DNA of 64,000 bases from Pedobacter jeongneungensis (GTDB lineage: Bacteria; Bacteroidota; Bacteroidia; Sphingobacteriales; Sphingobacteriaceae): assembly GCF_000633455.1 (NCBI RefSeq), contig NZ_AYMG01000014.1:124001-188000 (forward strand), given 5' to 3'. Below, piece by piece: positions 10,101-19,300 of the stretch (position 1 is its first letter; each line of letters opens with the position of its first letter). The position numbers were made by a program, and so were the translations under genes. The notes beneath the pieces are model-generated. The model worked only from the letters and a program-made list of their open reading frames with translations, did no database searches and was not told where the DNA came from.

Positions 10101-10689
10101 CACAACCGTTACAGGTGTATATTTCCAAAACAGAACAAACCTTGATTTCTTAAAATATGAAGGACCAACGGATCCAACTGATTTAGGTGGTTTTGGTAAC
10201 GTTTTTACTTATAAAGGATTTAGCTTAACACCATATATTACCTACTCTTTCGGTAATGTGGTACGTTTAAACCCGGTATATAAAACAGATTATTCAGATT
10301 TAGATGCTACAACAAGGGAATTTTATGATGCATGGACTGTTCCGGGTGAAGAGCATGCAACCAATATTCCTGTAATTTTAGATACCAGATTTATCCGCAG
10401 CAATAGCCAATATGGCTATGCATATAACGCCTATAACTATTCTTCTGCTACAGTAGCTAAAGGAGATTTTGTAAGGTTAAAGGATATTTCACTTACTTAT
10501 CAGCTACCTAAGGCCTTCTTGGCCCGTGTAAAAGTGGCTTCAGCAAGTTTGAGGTTTAACGTTTCTAACCTGTGGCTAATTTATGCAGATAAGAAGTTAA
10601 ACGGGCAAGATCCCGAGTTTGTAAATTCAGGTGGTGTAGCATTGCCTTTAGCAAAACAATATACGCTAACCTTAAAATTAGGACTTTAA
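7108..10689 (+). CDS. SusC/RagA-family TonB-dependent outer-membrane transporter, locus 1
   Basis: A 1193-residue protein. After a signal sequence (hydrophobic around 17-32, ending ADAQQ) comes an STN signalling domain (about 40-110) that would touch FecR. A carboxypeptidase-like beta-sandwich follows (about 118-195, VKGHVRDKKDNATMPGVSVREKG), then a TonB-box-like DVVVTG and the plug domain with the SusC pattern DPSRMLEGRVAGVSVQN, RIRGATS-like segments and DIESFQVLKDGSATSIYGARA. The remainder is a 22-strand-type barrel ending in YTLTLKLGL with a terminal hydrophobic residue. The SusD partner starts 10 bases downstream. The substrate is not predictable from sequence. Unlike the locus 2 receptor it has an STN but a differently built N-terminus. 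Confidence 0.95.
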   Translation: MERNFYKRNAVLSWGRMVTLICAIFWSVLAKADAQQAKLQPERLENYLKKIEQAYKLSFVYDASEISKMMILDVPSKLSSLQESLDQLKQKNIGYTRVGSQVILKIQPSVSKVKEITVKGHVRDKKDNATMPGVSVREKGLANAVSTNSSGEYQIRVKDGATLVFSSVGYKTVEVAVNGRTTIDVLIEDDAGQLKDVVVTGIGGTVDRKTFTGATTKISVKDAELGGLPDPSRMLEGRVAGVSVQNTTGTFGTAPKIRVRGATSIYGSSKPLWVVDGAILEDVADVSADDLSSGDALTLISSAVGGINANDIESFQVLKDGSATSIYGARAKAGVIVITTKRGRAGYSSLNYVAELTSRAIPSYNTFNIMNSQEQMGVYQQLFQRGALNLSDVSNASSSGVYGKMYQLINSGQLLNTEEARNAYLREAEYRNTNWFDQLFSTDIMQNHSLSITSGTDKSQYYASVSALTDPGWSKQSQVKRYTANLNATYNISDKLKINILTTGNYRIQKAPGTLGQSTNVVTALVKRDFDINPFAYALNSSRTLDPNETYTRNYAPFNILKELENNYMDINVAELKFQGQLNWKAIKNVELSAFGSVRYQQTSQQHYVKDESNQAMAYRSMGTTVIRDSNPYLYRDPAVLYAVPISILPSGGIYNRTDYKALVNDLRANAKYHNKFAEKHVLDVEASASVNSIQRNNNWYRGWGLQYGLGEIPFVDYRVFKRGQEENSQYYSVGNTRGKEIAFFGKAAYAYDEKYSIEVTGRYEGSNRLGKSTSARWMPTWSVGGLWNASEENFFKDLNTPISTLTFRTSYSLMADRGPSNVTNSLVVIQSYNPWRPSTTDNETGLQISDLENSALTYEKQYELNLGMNFGLFKNRLNGEVNFYRRKQFDLIGPINTQGLGGQISKYGNVANMKSGGLEIALSGTVIKTPNFSWTSTFNYTHATTKVTNLENRQRVIDLITGNGFAIKGYPVRSLFSIPFVGLQADGLPVFTNADQTTTVTGVYFQNRTNLDFLKYEGPTDPTDLGGFGNVFTYKGFSLTPYITYSFGNVVRLNPVYKTDYSDLDATTREFYDAWTVPGEEHATNIPVILDTRFIRSNSQYGYAYNAYNYSSATVAKGDFVRLKDISLTYQLPKAFLARVKVASASLRFNVSNLWLIYADKKLNGQDPEFVNSGGVALPLAKQYTLTLKLGL

Positions 10690-10699
10690 ATTTATTAAT

Positions 10700-12277
10700 A
10701 TGAAAAAGAGATTTATATATATCGCACTTAGTGCAGTTATATTATTTAATTTTTCTTCGTGTAAGAAATATTTAGATGAATTGCCAGATAACAGAGCCGA
10801 ATTAAATACTACTGATAAAATATCACGGTTATTGGTTTCAGCCTATCCTACTAACGCTTATGTGGTGACTACAGAACTAGCGTCAGATAATGTTGATGAT
10901 TACGGGCCTAACTTTACGAGCTCTAGATTAACTGAGCAAATGTATGGGTGGCAAGATATTACTGAAACCAGTAATGATGGAATTGAAAGAATCTGGGGAG
11001 CTTGTTACAGTTCAATTGCAAGTGCAAACCAGGCGCTTACGGCCATCGAAGAGTTAGGTAATCCGAGTTCCCTAAGTGCGGCCAGAGGCGAGGCTTTGGT
11101 AGCAAGAGCTTATGCACACTTTATCCTGGTAAATGTATTTGCGCAGCATTACTCGCCTGCCAATTCTGCCACAGATCTCGGTATAACGTATATGACCAAG
11201 TCAGAAAATACTTTAAACCCGAAATATACCAGAAACACGGTAAAGGAAGTATACGATTATATCGTACAGGATTTAGAAGCTGGTGTGCCCTTAATCAATG
11301 ATGCATCATATGCAAATGCAAATGCTGCAAAATTCCATTTTAACAAATCGGCAGCCAATGCATTTGCAGCAAGAGTTTATTTATATATGGGCCAGTGGGC
11401 AAAAGCAGTAACTTATGCTTCCGCATCATTTGCCAATTCGCCAACCAGTTATGTTAGAGATTATGCTAAAATTGCATCCTATGCCGCATCATTTTCTGAT
11501 ATGGCGCGTGAGTATAACGGAAGTGGAATTAAAGCCAATTTTTTAATTACACCTTCATTTTCTACCATGGGAACTCTTTTTGGTGGTTATAGCACCTTAT
11601 CAAGGTTTGTACCCGGTTTGGCGATTTCCAATAACGAAACCATTGCATCAAAAGGTCCCTTCGGAACCTTCAGTACCACTGGTTACAGGCTTAAAGCATT
11701 TTCATATTCATCAAGCAATAACAAGGTGCTTTTTGCACACTTAAGTTACCAGTTCGAATATACCGATCCGGTTGCCCGTACCGGTTATGCTCACGGGGTG
11801 TTTACGCCTTTTACGTTCGAAGAAGCTTTGCTTACCCGTGCTGAAGCAAATATCCAGTTAAAAAACTATACGGCTGCATTAGCTGATATGCAATACTGGG
11901 GCAGTTTTACCTACACAACCGCTAGCTTACCAACTTTAACCGAAACAAGCATTAATAACTGGGCAAATTCTTTCGCCTATTTTACGCCAACAGCTCCTAC
12001 GCCTAAGAAAAAGTTGAATCCCGAATTTGCAATTGAAGCCGGAACACAGGAAAATATGCTGCATGCCATTTTATACATGAGAAGGATCGAAACTTACAGT
12101 GCAGGTTTAAGGTGGTTTGATGTGAAAAGATATGGTATTGAAATTACCAGAAGAAGCACAACAGGCGCGGTGGTAAATAGTGTTTCAACAAATACTTTGA
12201 TTATAAGAGACCCAAGAAGGGCGATTCAATTGCCACAAGATGTAATTGCAGCAGGTTTAACCCCTAATCCAAGATAA
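10700..12277 (+). CDS. SusD/RagB-family substrate-binding lipoprotein, locus 1
   Basis: A 525-residue surface lipoprotein. The signal peptide ends with FNFSSCKKYLDELPDNR, with the lipidated Cys at residue 21. The SusD fold is shown by the early acidic PDNRAEL segment, TPR-like helices with EALVARAYAHFILVNVFAQHY and AANAFAARVYLYMGQW, and the C-terminal GLRWFDVKRYGIEI plus DPRRAIQLPQDVIAAGLTPNPR, the conserved RagB end. It caps the SusC channel from outside. The gene is 10 bases from SusC and 1 base before the metallohydrolase gene. Confidence 0.95.
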   Translation: MKKRFIYIALSAVILFNFSSCKKYLDELPDNRAELNTTDKISRLLVSAYPTNAYVVTTELASDNVDDYGPNFTSSRLTEQMYGWQDITETSNDGIERIWGACYSSIASANQALTAIEELGNPSSLSAARGEALVARAYAHFILVNVFAQHYSPANSATDLGITYMTKSENTLNPKYTRNTVKEVYDYIVQDLEAGVPLINDASYANANAAKFHFNKSAANAFAARVYLYMGQWAKAVTYASASFANSPTSYVRDYAKIASYAASFSDMAREYNGSGIKANFLITPSFSTMGTLFGGYSTLSRFVPGLAISNNETIASKGPFGTFSTTGYRLKAFSYSSSNNKVLFAHLSYQFEYTDPVARTGYAHGVFTPFTFEEALLTRAEANIQLKNYTAALADMQYWGSFTYTTASLPTLTETSINNWANSFAYFTPTAPTPKKKLNPEFAIEAGTQENMLHAILYMRRIETYSAGLRWFDVKRYGIEITRRSTTGAVVNSVSTNTLIIRDPRRAIQLPQDVIAAGLTPNPR

Positions 12278-12278
12278 T

Positions 12279-13172
12279 ATGAAAATAAAATATAACCTGA
12301 TATGCTTAGTTCTTATTAGTCTGATTTATACCTCATGTAAAAAAGAAAAACTAAGCGAAGAAAGTGTTTTTGTAGATTCAACACTTCCAAAAAATGCTTT
12401 GGATAGCTATATCTATAATAATTATACGGTTCCATACAATATCGATATCATTTATAAATATGTCGACAGGGAATCCGATCTGACTTACAATTTAGTGCCT
12501 GCAACTTACGATGGTTCGGTAAGGATGACGAAATTGTTGTTAAACTTCGGTTTAAAGCCGTATGATGATATTACCGGAAGTAAAGCTTTTATGAGAGCTT
12601 ATTTTCCGAAAATTTTAACTTATATAGGTACTTCATCTGTTAAAAGTAACGGTACGATTGTACTGGGAACAGCCGAGGGAGGTAAAAAAATCAACCTGTA
12701 TAATTTAAATAACCTGGCTGGAAATTCAACCAGTATCAGCTATTTAAACAAGTATTATTTTCATGTTATTCACCATGAGTTTCAACACATTTTAAATCAA
12801 ACTAAGCCATTTCCTACAAGTTTTAATACCATTTCTGGGGTCGGCTATGTGGGAGATGTATGGAACACAACCTATGTAACAGATGGAGCTGCAATTGCCG
12901 CTGGCTTTATTTCTCCATATGCCTCAAAAGAATCAACAGAAGATTTCGCTGAGCTGTATTCATTTTATGTTACTTTATCCGCAAGTGAATATACCGCATA
13001 TTTAAATTCGGCAGGAAGTACGCCTGCAGGCATAGCCATTATTAATACCAAAATGGAGGTTGTTAAAACCTACATGAAAAATGAATTTGGTATCGACATG
13101 GATGCATTACGTGCAAATATTCAGGCTAAAGTTGCCGGCCTATCTACATTCGATCAAACAACTTTACCTTAA
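12279..13172 (+). CDS. Substrate-import-associated zinc metallohydrolase lipoprotein, locus 1
   Basis: A 297-residue lipoprotein with lipobox IYTSCKKEK. The zinc-binding motif is HEFQH at residues 166-170, within HVIHHEFQHILNQ, with a downstream STEDFAELYSFY segment that can provide the third ligand. It matches the family of HExxH lipoproteins encoded beside TonB-dependent SusC/SusD pairs (TIGR04549 type). The protein probably trims a peptide or another substrate at the cell surface before import, but the true substrate is unknown. It starts 1 base after the SusD stop and is co-transcribed. The locus 2 version is 446 residues with an extra C-terminal domain that this one lacks. Confidence 0.88.
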   Translation: MKIKYNLICLVLISLIYTSCKKEKLSEESVFVDSTLPKNALDSYIYNNYTVPYNIDIIYKYVDRESDLTYNLVPATYDGSVRMTKLLLNFGLKPYDDITGSKAFMRAYFPKILTYIGTSSVKSNGTIVLGTAEGGKKINLYNLNNLAGNSTSISYLNKYYFHVIHHEFQHILNQTKPFPTSFNTISGVGYVGDVWNTTYVTDGAAIAAGFISPYASKESTEDFAELYSFYVTLSASEYTAYLNSAGSTPAGIAIINTKMEVVKTYMKNEFGIDMDALRANIQAKVAGLSTFDQTTLP

Positions 13173-13183
13173 CTAGAAGAATT

Positions 13184-14053
13184 ATGAAAACACAATATTT
13201 ATTTATAACGGTATTAGCTATTCTTTTATTTACAGGTTGTGATAAAAAGAAAGACCGGATATTTGAAGATAGTCCTGCGGCAAGGTTAAATGCCAGTATT
13301 AACGACGCATACAGTGCTTTAAATGGAAAAAAAACCTGGATATTCAGCTTTTATCCTGGAGCAAATGTAGAGTATGGAGGATTTAACCTCTTTCCTAATT
13401 TTACAACATCGGTTGATGTAACTTTACAGGCTGATTATGCTACCACCACGCAAAGCAGCACGTTTAAGGTTTATGCAGGTTCTGGTCCTATATTGACGTT
13501 TGATACCTATAATTCCGTTATTCACTATTTTTCGTTACCCGGATATTACACTGGTAACAGTACCAGTTTAGGTATTGGTGCTTCAGATAGCGGTATGAAA
13601 GGAGAATTTGAATTTTTAGTGCTTAGCTCCAGTCAGGATTCTGTGGTGTTGAAAGGTAGAAAATACGGCAATGTAATGAAGATGAGAGCTGTTGCATCCG
13701 ATCAGCTTGCAACGATTATTGCCAATTACAAAACGGCCAATACTAAATTTAATACTTACAGAGGCTTTGCTATTGAAGTTAATGGTAAAACACTACAAGG
13801 GGTGCCTACGATTGCAACGGTAAATGGAACATCAAGGCCAAATCGCAGTTTTACTTTAGCCACTACACCAAGCCTGACCGTTTCTTATATCGCAACAGAT
13901 ACAGGTATCGAATTTTATAAAGAATATACCATAGAAGGTGTTAAAGTAAATAAACTAACATTTTTTGCTGCAACTACCCAATATCCGTTAGGTTATTATG
14001 CAAACAGTAACAATACGTTTAAAATGATTCCTAGATTAACAACAACGCCTTAG
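13184..14053 (+). CDS. DUF4302 lipoprotein, locus 1
   Basis: A 289-residue lipoprotein with lipobox LLFTGCDKKKDRIFEDSPAARLNASI. The start of the mature part (EDSPAARL, then NDAYSALNGKKTWIFSFYP) is the DUF4302 signature seen in Bacteroidota proteins encoded with SusC/SusD and the HExxH lipoprotein. The function is unknown. A beta-rich body follows, with a conserved KGEFEFLVLSSSQDSVVLKGRKYGN strand pair that recurs in the locus 2 paralogue as KSDFEFYFDKTSGDTIKLIGNRLGS. It is the last gene of locus 1; a strong terminator follows 37 bases after the stop. Confidence 0.85.
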   Translation: MKTQYLFITVLAILLFTGCDKKKDRIFEDSPAARLNASINDAYSALNGKKTWIFSFYPGANVEYGGFNLFPNFTTSVDVTLQADYATTTQSSTFKVYAGSGPILTFDTYNSVIHYFSLPGYYTGNSTSLGIGASDSGMKGEFEFLVLSSSQDSVVLKGRKYGNVMKMRAVASDQLATIIANYKTANTKFNTYRGFAIEVNGKTLQGVPTIATVNGTSRPNRSFTLATTPSLTVSYIATDTGIEFYKEYTIEGVKVNKLTFFAATTQYPLGYYANSNNTFKMIPRLTTTP

Positions 14054-14090
14054 GCCCATGTTTCTGACCTAAAAACAGTTTTGGATTTTT

Positions 14091-14122
14091 AAAAACCTCG
14101 CTTTAAAAAGCGAGGTTTTTTT
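14091..14122 (+). terminator. Rho-independent terminator closing locus 1
   Basis: AAAAACCTCGCTTT and AAAGCGAGGTTTTTTT form a nearly perfect hairpin with a four-base loop and a long T run. It ends the six-gene sigma-to-DUF4302 unit. Confidence 0.92.
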
Positions 14123-14279
14123 ATTTTATTCCATGCAGCTATCAAATCAAATTGTATATTTATAAATATATCTACCTAATCTATATGAGACTATGCGTTT
14201 TACTTATTCTTTTATGAACGCTTCGTAAACAAACCAATTATGAGCTCGGTTAGGGAGTTGGAAGGATTTATTTTACAAT

Positions 14280-14879
14280 ATGCGCTTTAAAGATTCTGAG
14301 GGTGAAAAAATACTTGTGAAAAAAATTGTTGAAGGAGATGAACAGGCTTTTTCTGTCTTGTTCTTCAAGTATCTTCCTGTACTCCAAATTTTCGCTACAA
14401 AGTTTACCAAATCTGATGATGCTGCTGAAGAAATTATTCAGGATGCTTTTTTAAGGGTTTGGCTTAACCGTGATAAATTAGCAGAAGTAGAGAATGTGAA
14501 AGCCTATCTTTATAAATATGTATCTAATGAGTGCTTGAGCTACCTCCGGAAAAAGCTTAAGGAAGATAAAGTGATCGATGCTTTTACCAACAAGCAGCCG
14601 AATAGCCACAATAGCACCTCGGAAGAGATTAATTTGAACGAAATTACCAAGATTATAGCTGTGGCAGTAGAAAAGTTACCCGAACAGCGCAAAAACATTT
14701 ATCAGTTAAGCAGGCGTGATGGTAAAAGCATCCCGGAAATTGCAGAAATACTTAATATTTCGCCAAATACCGTTAAAAATGCCCTCGTAATATCGCTTAA
14801 ATCAATAAGATTACATTTAAATCAACATGGAATTACATTTGTTTTTCCTATTGTTTGCTTCTTTTTTAAAATAAAATAA
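14280..14879 (+). CDS. ECF RNA polymerase sigma factor (FecI-like), locus 2
   Basis: A protein of 199 residues with sigma region 2 (DDAAEEIIQDAFLRVWLNRDKL, VENVKAYLYKYVSNECLSYLRK) and region 4 (LPEQRKNIYQLSRRDGKSIPEIAEILNISPNTVKNAL). It ends in a hydrophobic tail (HGITFVFPIVCFFFKIK), as Bacteroidota FecI-like factors often do. It starts the second of two tandem uptake loci. FecR follows 63 bases later. It is a paralogue of the factor at 5391 but clearly diverged, so each locus probably has its own regulation. Confidence 0.93.
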   Translation: MRFKDSEGEKILVKKIVEGDEQAFSVLFFKYLPVLQIFATKFTKSDDAAEEIIQDAFLRVWLNRDKLAEVENVKAYLYKYVSNECLSYLRKKLKEDKVIDAFTNKQPNSHNSTSEEINLNEITKIIAVAVEKLPEQRKNIYQLSRRDGKSIPEIAEILNISPNTVKNALVISLKSIRLHLNQHGITFVFPIVCFFFKIK

Positions 14880-14942
14880 AAAAAAGTAAAATCCCGATAG
14901 TCCTAATTTTCTTTTGCGGCTTCTTAGTATCAGAATCTTTAT

Positions 14943-16103
14943 ATGGAAGAACGTATACTTTATCTATTACAACAATTTACAGCTAAAACATTAAGCCCGG
15001 CAGAAAGAGAAGAACTCTTAGCTCTGGCTGAGCATAGCAATTCGATCCTTACTGACGAAATCGTGAAAATGATTGTTGCAGAGGAAGAATATGCTGTTGA
15101 TATTGTTGATGAAAAATGGAACCCGGTTCTAAATAAAATTCTTAATGTAGATAAACCTGCGCGCTCACCCCGTAAAATTTTGATGAGTACCATAAAATGG
15201 GCTGCGGCTGCAGTTGTATTTATAGTGTTCTCATTTACGGCTTACATTTCTTTAAATAAAAAGAAAGAGCACGTTTTTGCCACTGATGTTGCCCCTGGTA
15301 AAAATAAAGCTATTTTAACTTTAGCCGATGGGAAAAAGATTTCACTTTCTGACGCCACCACAGGTAACATTGCAAAGGAAGCAGGATTTTCAATCACCAA
15401 AACAGCTGATGGTCAACTGGTGTATAACATTGCCGAATCAGAAAATATTGAGGATACACGGTTAAATACCATATCTACCCCTAACGGAGGTGAATGGCAA
15501 ATCCGCTTGCCTGATGGATCAACTGTTTGGCTAAATGCAGCATCTTCAATTCAATACCCTTTAAATATAGGTACAGCTAAACAACGTGTGGTAAAACTTG
15601 ATGGTGAAGCCTATTTTGAAGTAGCCAAAGATAAAGCACATCCGTTTATCGTAGAAACCGATAAGCAATCCGTAGAGGTATTAGGTACACACTTTAATAT
15701 CAACAGCTATAACGACGAAATTGTAACCAAAACAACCCTGCTTGAAGGTAGTGTACGTGTTTCGCAGAAAAATACTAATCAAAGCGAGATATTAAAACCC
15801 GGTGAGCAGTCTATCTTATCCGTTTCTGGTATTGATGTAAAAGGAGTTGATGTAGACGAGGCAATAGCGTGGAAAAACGGCTATTTCATGTTTAATAACG
15901 AAAAACAGGTCAGCATTTTACGTAAAGTGGCCCGTTGGTACAATGTAGAGGTCGAATATGCCGATCCGGAAGCCAAGGAAGTAATGTATTACGGTACCGT
16001 AAGCCGTTTTGAAAAAATATCGAAAGTGCTTAGAAAGTTTGAACAAACTGGAGAAGTACGGTTTGATATTAAAGGCAATAAATTGATTGTCTACAAAGAA
16101 TAA
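14943..16103 (+). CDS. FecR-family anti-sigma factor, locus 2
   Basis: A 386-residue protein. The N-terminal cytoplasmic region is about residues 1-80. One membrane helix lies near 84-104 (WAAAAVVFIVFSFTAYI). The periplasmic FecR domain carries VAPGKNKAILTLADGKKISL, TPNGGEWQIRLPDGSTVWLNAASSIQYP, VVKLDGEAYFEVAKDKAHPF and VEVLGTHFNINSY. A DUF4974-type end is present (GYFMFNNEKQVSILRKVARWYNVEVEY). It is longer than the locus 1 FecR because of an insert between the first two FecR strands. It pairs with the sigma factor just upstream and with the SusC downstream. Confidence 0.94.
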   Translation: MEERILYLLQQFTAKTLSPAEREELLALAEHSNSILTDEIVKMIVAEEEYAVDIVDEKWNPVLNKILNVDKPARSPRKILMSTIKWAAAAVVFIVFSFTAYISLNKKKEHVFATDVAPGKNKAILTLADGKKISLSDATTGNIAKEAGFSITKTADGQLVYNIAESENIEDTRLNTISTPNGGEWQIRLPDGSTVWLNAASSIQYPLNIGTAKQRVVKLDGEAYFEVAKDKAHPFIVETDKQSVEVLGTHFNINSYNDEIVTKTTLLEGSVRVSQKNTNQSEILKPGEQSILSVSGIDVKGVDVDEAIAWKNGYFMFNNEKQVSILRKVARWYNVEVEYADPEAKEVMYYGTVSRFEKISKVLRKFEQTGEVRFDIKGNKLIVYKE

Positions 16104-16181
16104 ACGAGAACAGATGAAGGAGTAACTAACCTTTATCTCTAAAAATAACTAATTAATCAACCTTTAACCTAACAAAAAACC

Positions 16182-16208
16182 ATGACTAAACTTCGACAAC
16201 ACTCCTGA
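16182..16208 (+). other. Possible 8-codon leader ORF ahead of SusC locus 2
   Basis: ATG 16182 opens a frame of eight codons ending TGA 16206-16208. It sits in a context (AACAAAAAACCATG) similar to that of real SusC starts. A hairpin follows 25 bases later. It may be a leader peptide, a decayed former start region of the SusC gene, or chance. Confidence 0.25.
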
Positions 16209-16230
16209 CGATTCAATGCTGGATAAATAA

Positions 16231-16257
16231 AAAAAGGAGTGCTTGCAACACCCCTTT
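16231..16257 (+). promoter_or_regulatory. Hairpin in the 276-base FecR-SusC gap of locus 2
   Basis: AAAGGAGTG at 16234-16242 pairs with CACCCCTTT at 16249-16257 with one mismatch and a short loop. It lacks a clear T run, so it is either a weak terminator or attenuator between the regulatory and structural genes. A second small hairpin (ATTCCG / CGGAAT) lies near 16272-16288. Confidence 0.4.
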
Positions 16258-16379
16258 CATATCTGTTTAGCTATTCCGTAAGCCGGAATCGATTAAAAAT
16301 CAATTTATTTCTTGGATAATCGCGAAACGCTTTTTGGCGTCCAAACTTAATTGCGTTCCGCACAAAAACAGACTATTAA

Positions 16380-19300
16380 ATGTACAAAATTTATATTAGA
16401 ATTTTATGTACGCATCGACGCTACATACCTAAATTGCTATTAATTATGAAGTTAGTTACGGTCATATTACTTGCCTCTTTAATGCAGGTAAGTGCAGCTT
16501 CATTTGGCCAGCTGGTTACATTAAAGGAAAAAAATGTAACATTAGAAAAAATGTTCAGAGAAATCAGACTGCAATCTGGTTATGATGTGCTATTATCAAC
16601 CAACAAGATTAAAAGTACCACTACTTTTAACGCCAATTTTAGCAATGCTACTATCGAAGAGGTAATGGCACAGATTATTTCTGGAAATGATCTAAGCTAC
16701 ACCATTGAAGATAAAACCATCTTAATTATACCTAAAGAAAAATCGATTATTGATAAAGTGATCGGATACTTTGTTGCCGTAAAAGTAAGTGGAAAAGTAA
16801 GGGATAAGAACGGTGCTGTATTACCTGGTGTAAGCGTAAGGGAAAAAGGTGCTGCAAATGCAGTATCAACCAGTGCTGCAGGTGATTATGCGATTTCTGT
16901 TAAAGAAAATGCAACTTTGGTTTTTAGCTATATTGGATACAAAACCCTTGAAGTAGAAATTGGTTCGCGTGCTGTGATTAATGTAACTTTAGAAGAAGAT
17001 GCTGCCCAGCTTAAAGAGGTAAACGTAATTTCAACAGGTTATCAGGATCTGAATAAAAAACTTTTTACAGGTGCTGCCACTGCATTAAAAGCATCTGATG
17101 TGAAACGTGATGGTATTACTGATATCAGCAGGATGCTTGAGGGTAGGGTAGCCGGTGTTTCCGTGCAAAACGTTTCAGGAACATTTGGAGCTGCTCCGAA
17201 AATCCGTGTACGTGGTGCAACCTCTATCTCAGGTGATAATAAACCGCTTTGGGTTGTTGATGGTGTAATTTTGGAAGATGTTGTAAATATTTCTAACGAA
17301 CAGCTTTCATCTGGTGATGCCAATACATTGATTGGTTCATCGGTAGCAGGATTAAATGCTGATGATATTGAGAGCTTTAATATTTTGAAAGATGCTGCTG
17401 CTACCGCACAATACGGTGCAAGGGCAATGAATGGTGTGGTTGTTGTAACCACAAAAAAAGGTAGAAATACAGAAGGAAAACCTTTGGTTTCATACACTGG
17501 TAACTTTTCAAGCTATTTAAAACCTTCTTACAGCAATTACGATATCTTAAATTCTGCCGACCAGATGAATGTTTATCTGGAAATGCAGAGTAAAGGCTGG
17601 TTAAACCAGGGAGTTACTGCAAATAATGCAAATGGTGGTGTATTTACCAAAATGTACAACCAGATGTATAGTTATGATGCGGCAACAAATACCTATGCTT
17701 TAAGAAATGATTTTCCGAGTCAAAAGGCTTATTTACAGCGTTATGCTAATGCCAATACAGATTGGTTTGATGTTTTGTTTAAAAACTCATTACTACAGGA
17801 GCACTCTTTAAGTGTAACATCTGGAACAGATAAATCTAAATTTTATGCTTCAACAAGTTTCTTAAACGATAACGGTTGGACGATCGGTGATGGTGTTAAG
17901 CGTTTTACCGGCAATTTAAGAGGAACATTTAAGTTAAGTGAAAAATTAACATTCGAATTATTGACTCAGGGTTCAGTCCGCGATCAGGTTGCGCCAGGTA
18001 CATTGGGCAGGAACAGTAATCCGGTTTTTGGAACATACGACAGGGATTTCGATATTAACCCATTTAGTTATGCGATAAATACAAGTCGTGTGTTAACCCC
18101 TTACGATGCAAACGGCAATCTGGAATATTTTACTAAAGATTATGCTCCGTTCAATATTATTGATGAGTTAAAAAATAACACGTTAGGCCTTACCCAAATC
18201 GATTTTAAAGGTCAGGTTGGTATTAAATATAAAATAATTAAAGATTTGCAATATTCATTTGATGGTGCTTACCGTTTTGCTAAAACAAATCAGGAGCATA
18301 AAATCACTGAAAATTCAAATCAGGCAAAAGCTTATCGTGCAGGCGTGGCAGAACAAAATCCAACCATTCTTAACAATAACCGTTTCCTTTACAGAAACCC
18401 TGATAATCCGAATGCTTTACCAGTTTCAGTTTTACCTTTTGGTGGTTTTTACAATACTGTTGATGATAACATTACCAATTATTATTTCCGTAACTCATTA
18501 GAGTATAATAAAACCTTTAATGAAGATCACCTGGTAAATATTTTTGCTACTCAGGAGTTAAGGTACATTAACCGTCAGCATAAAACTTTTGATGGTTATG
18601 GTTATCAATACGATCAGGGTGGTGTGCCCTATATTGATCCTAATATTGTAAAACAGAATGTGGAGTCTAACTTCAACTATTACAGTATGAAATATAATTA
18701 CGAGCGCTATTTAAACTATTCGTTAAGAGCAGCTTATTCTTATAAAGGTAAATATAGCATCAATGCTACCGGACGTTATGATGGTTCTAACCTTTTAGGA
18801 GAATCGCGTACAGCAAGATGGTTACCTACCTGGAACGTATCGGGTGCATGGAACATCGATACCGAAAACTTTATGCAGAAAGAAAGCATTAAAAAAGTAT
18901 TAAACCGTGCTACTTTACGTGCAACTTATGGTTTAGTTGCTAGTTTAGGCCCGGCTACAAACTCTAGTTTGGTTCTTTTAGCACAGGGTACACGCAGACC
19001 ATACTTATCTGAAAAAGAAACAGCCTTGTTTATTTCCGGCTTAGAAAATTCTCAGTTGACGTTTGAAAAAATGAACGAGTTAAACTTAGGTCTGGATTTA
19101 GGCTTTTTTAATGATCGTTTAACTTTAACGGTTGATGCTTATGATAGAAAAAGTTACGATCTGATTGGTGCAATCAGAACATCAGGTATTGGTGGCGAGC
19201 CAGTTAAAGTTGCCAACTATGCTGATATGAAATCGAGAGGTATTGAAGCAACAATTGGTGCTACAATCTTCAAAAAAGAAGATTGGGGATGGAATACCCA

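Noticed and set aside
18259..18501. 80-codon frame inside the locus 2 SusC gene
   Set aside because: Out of frame within a continuous TonB-dependent transporter; no independent support.
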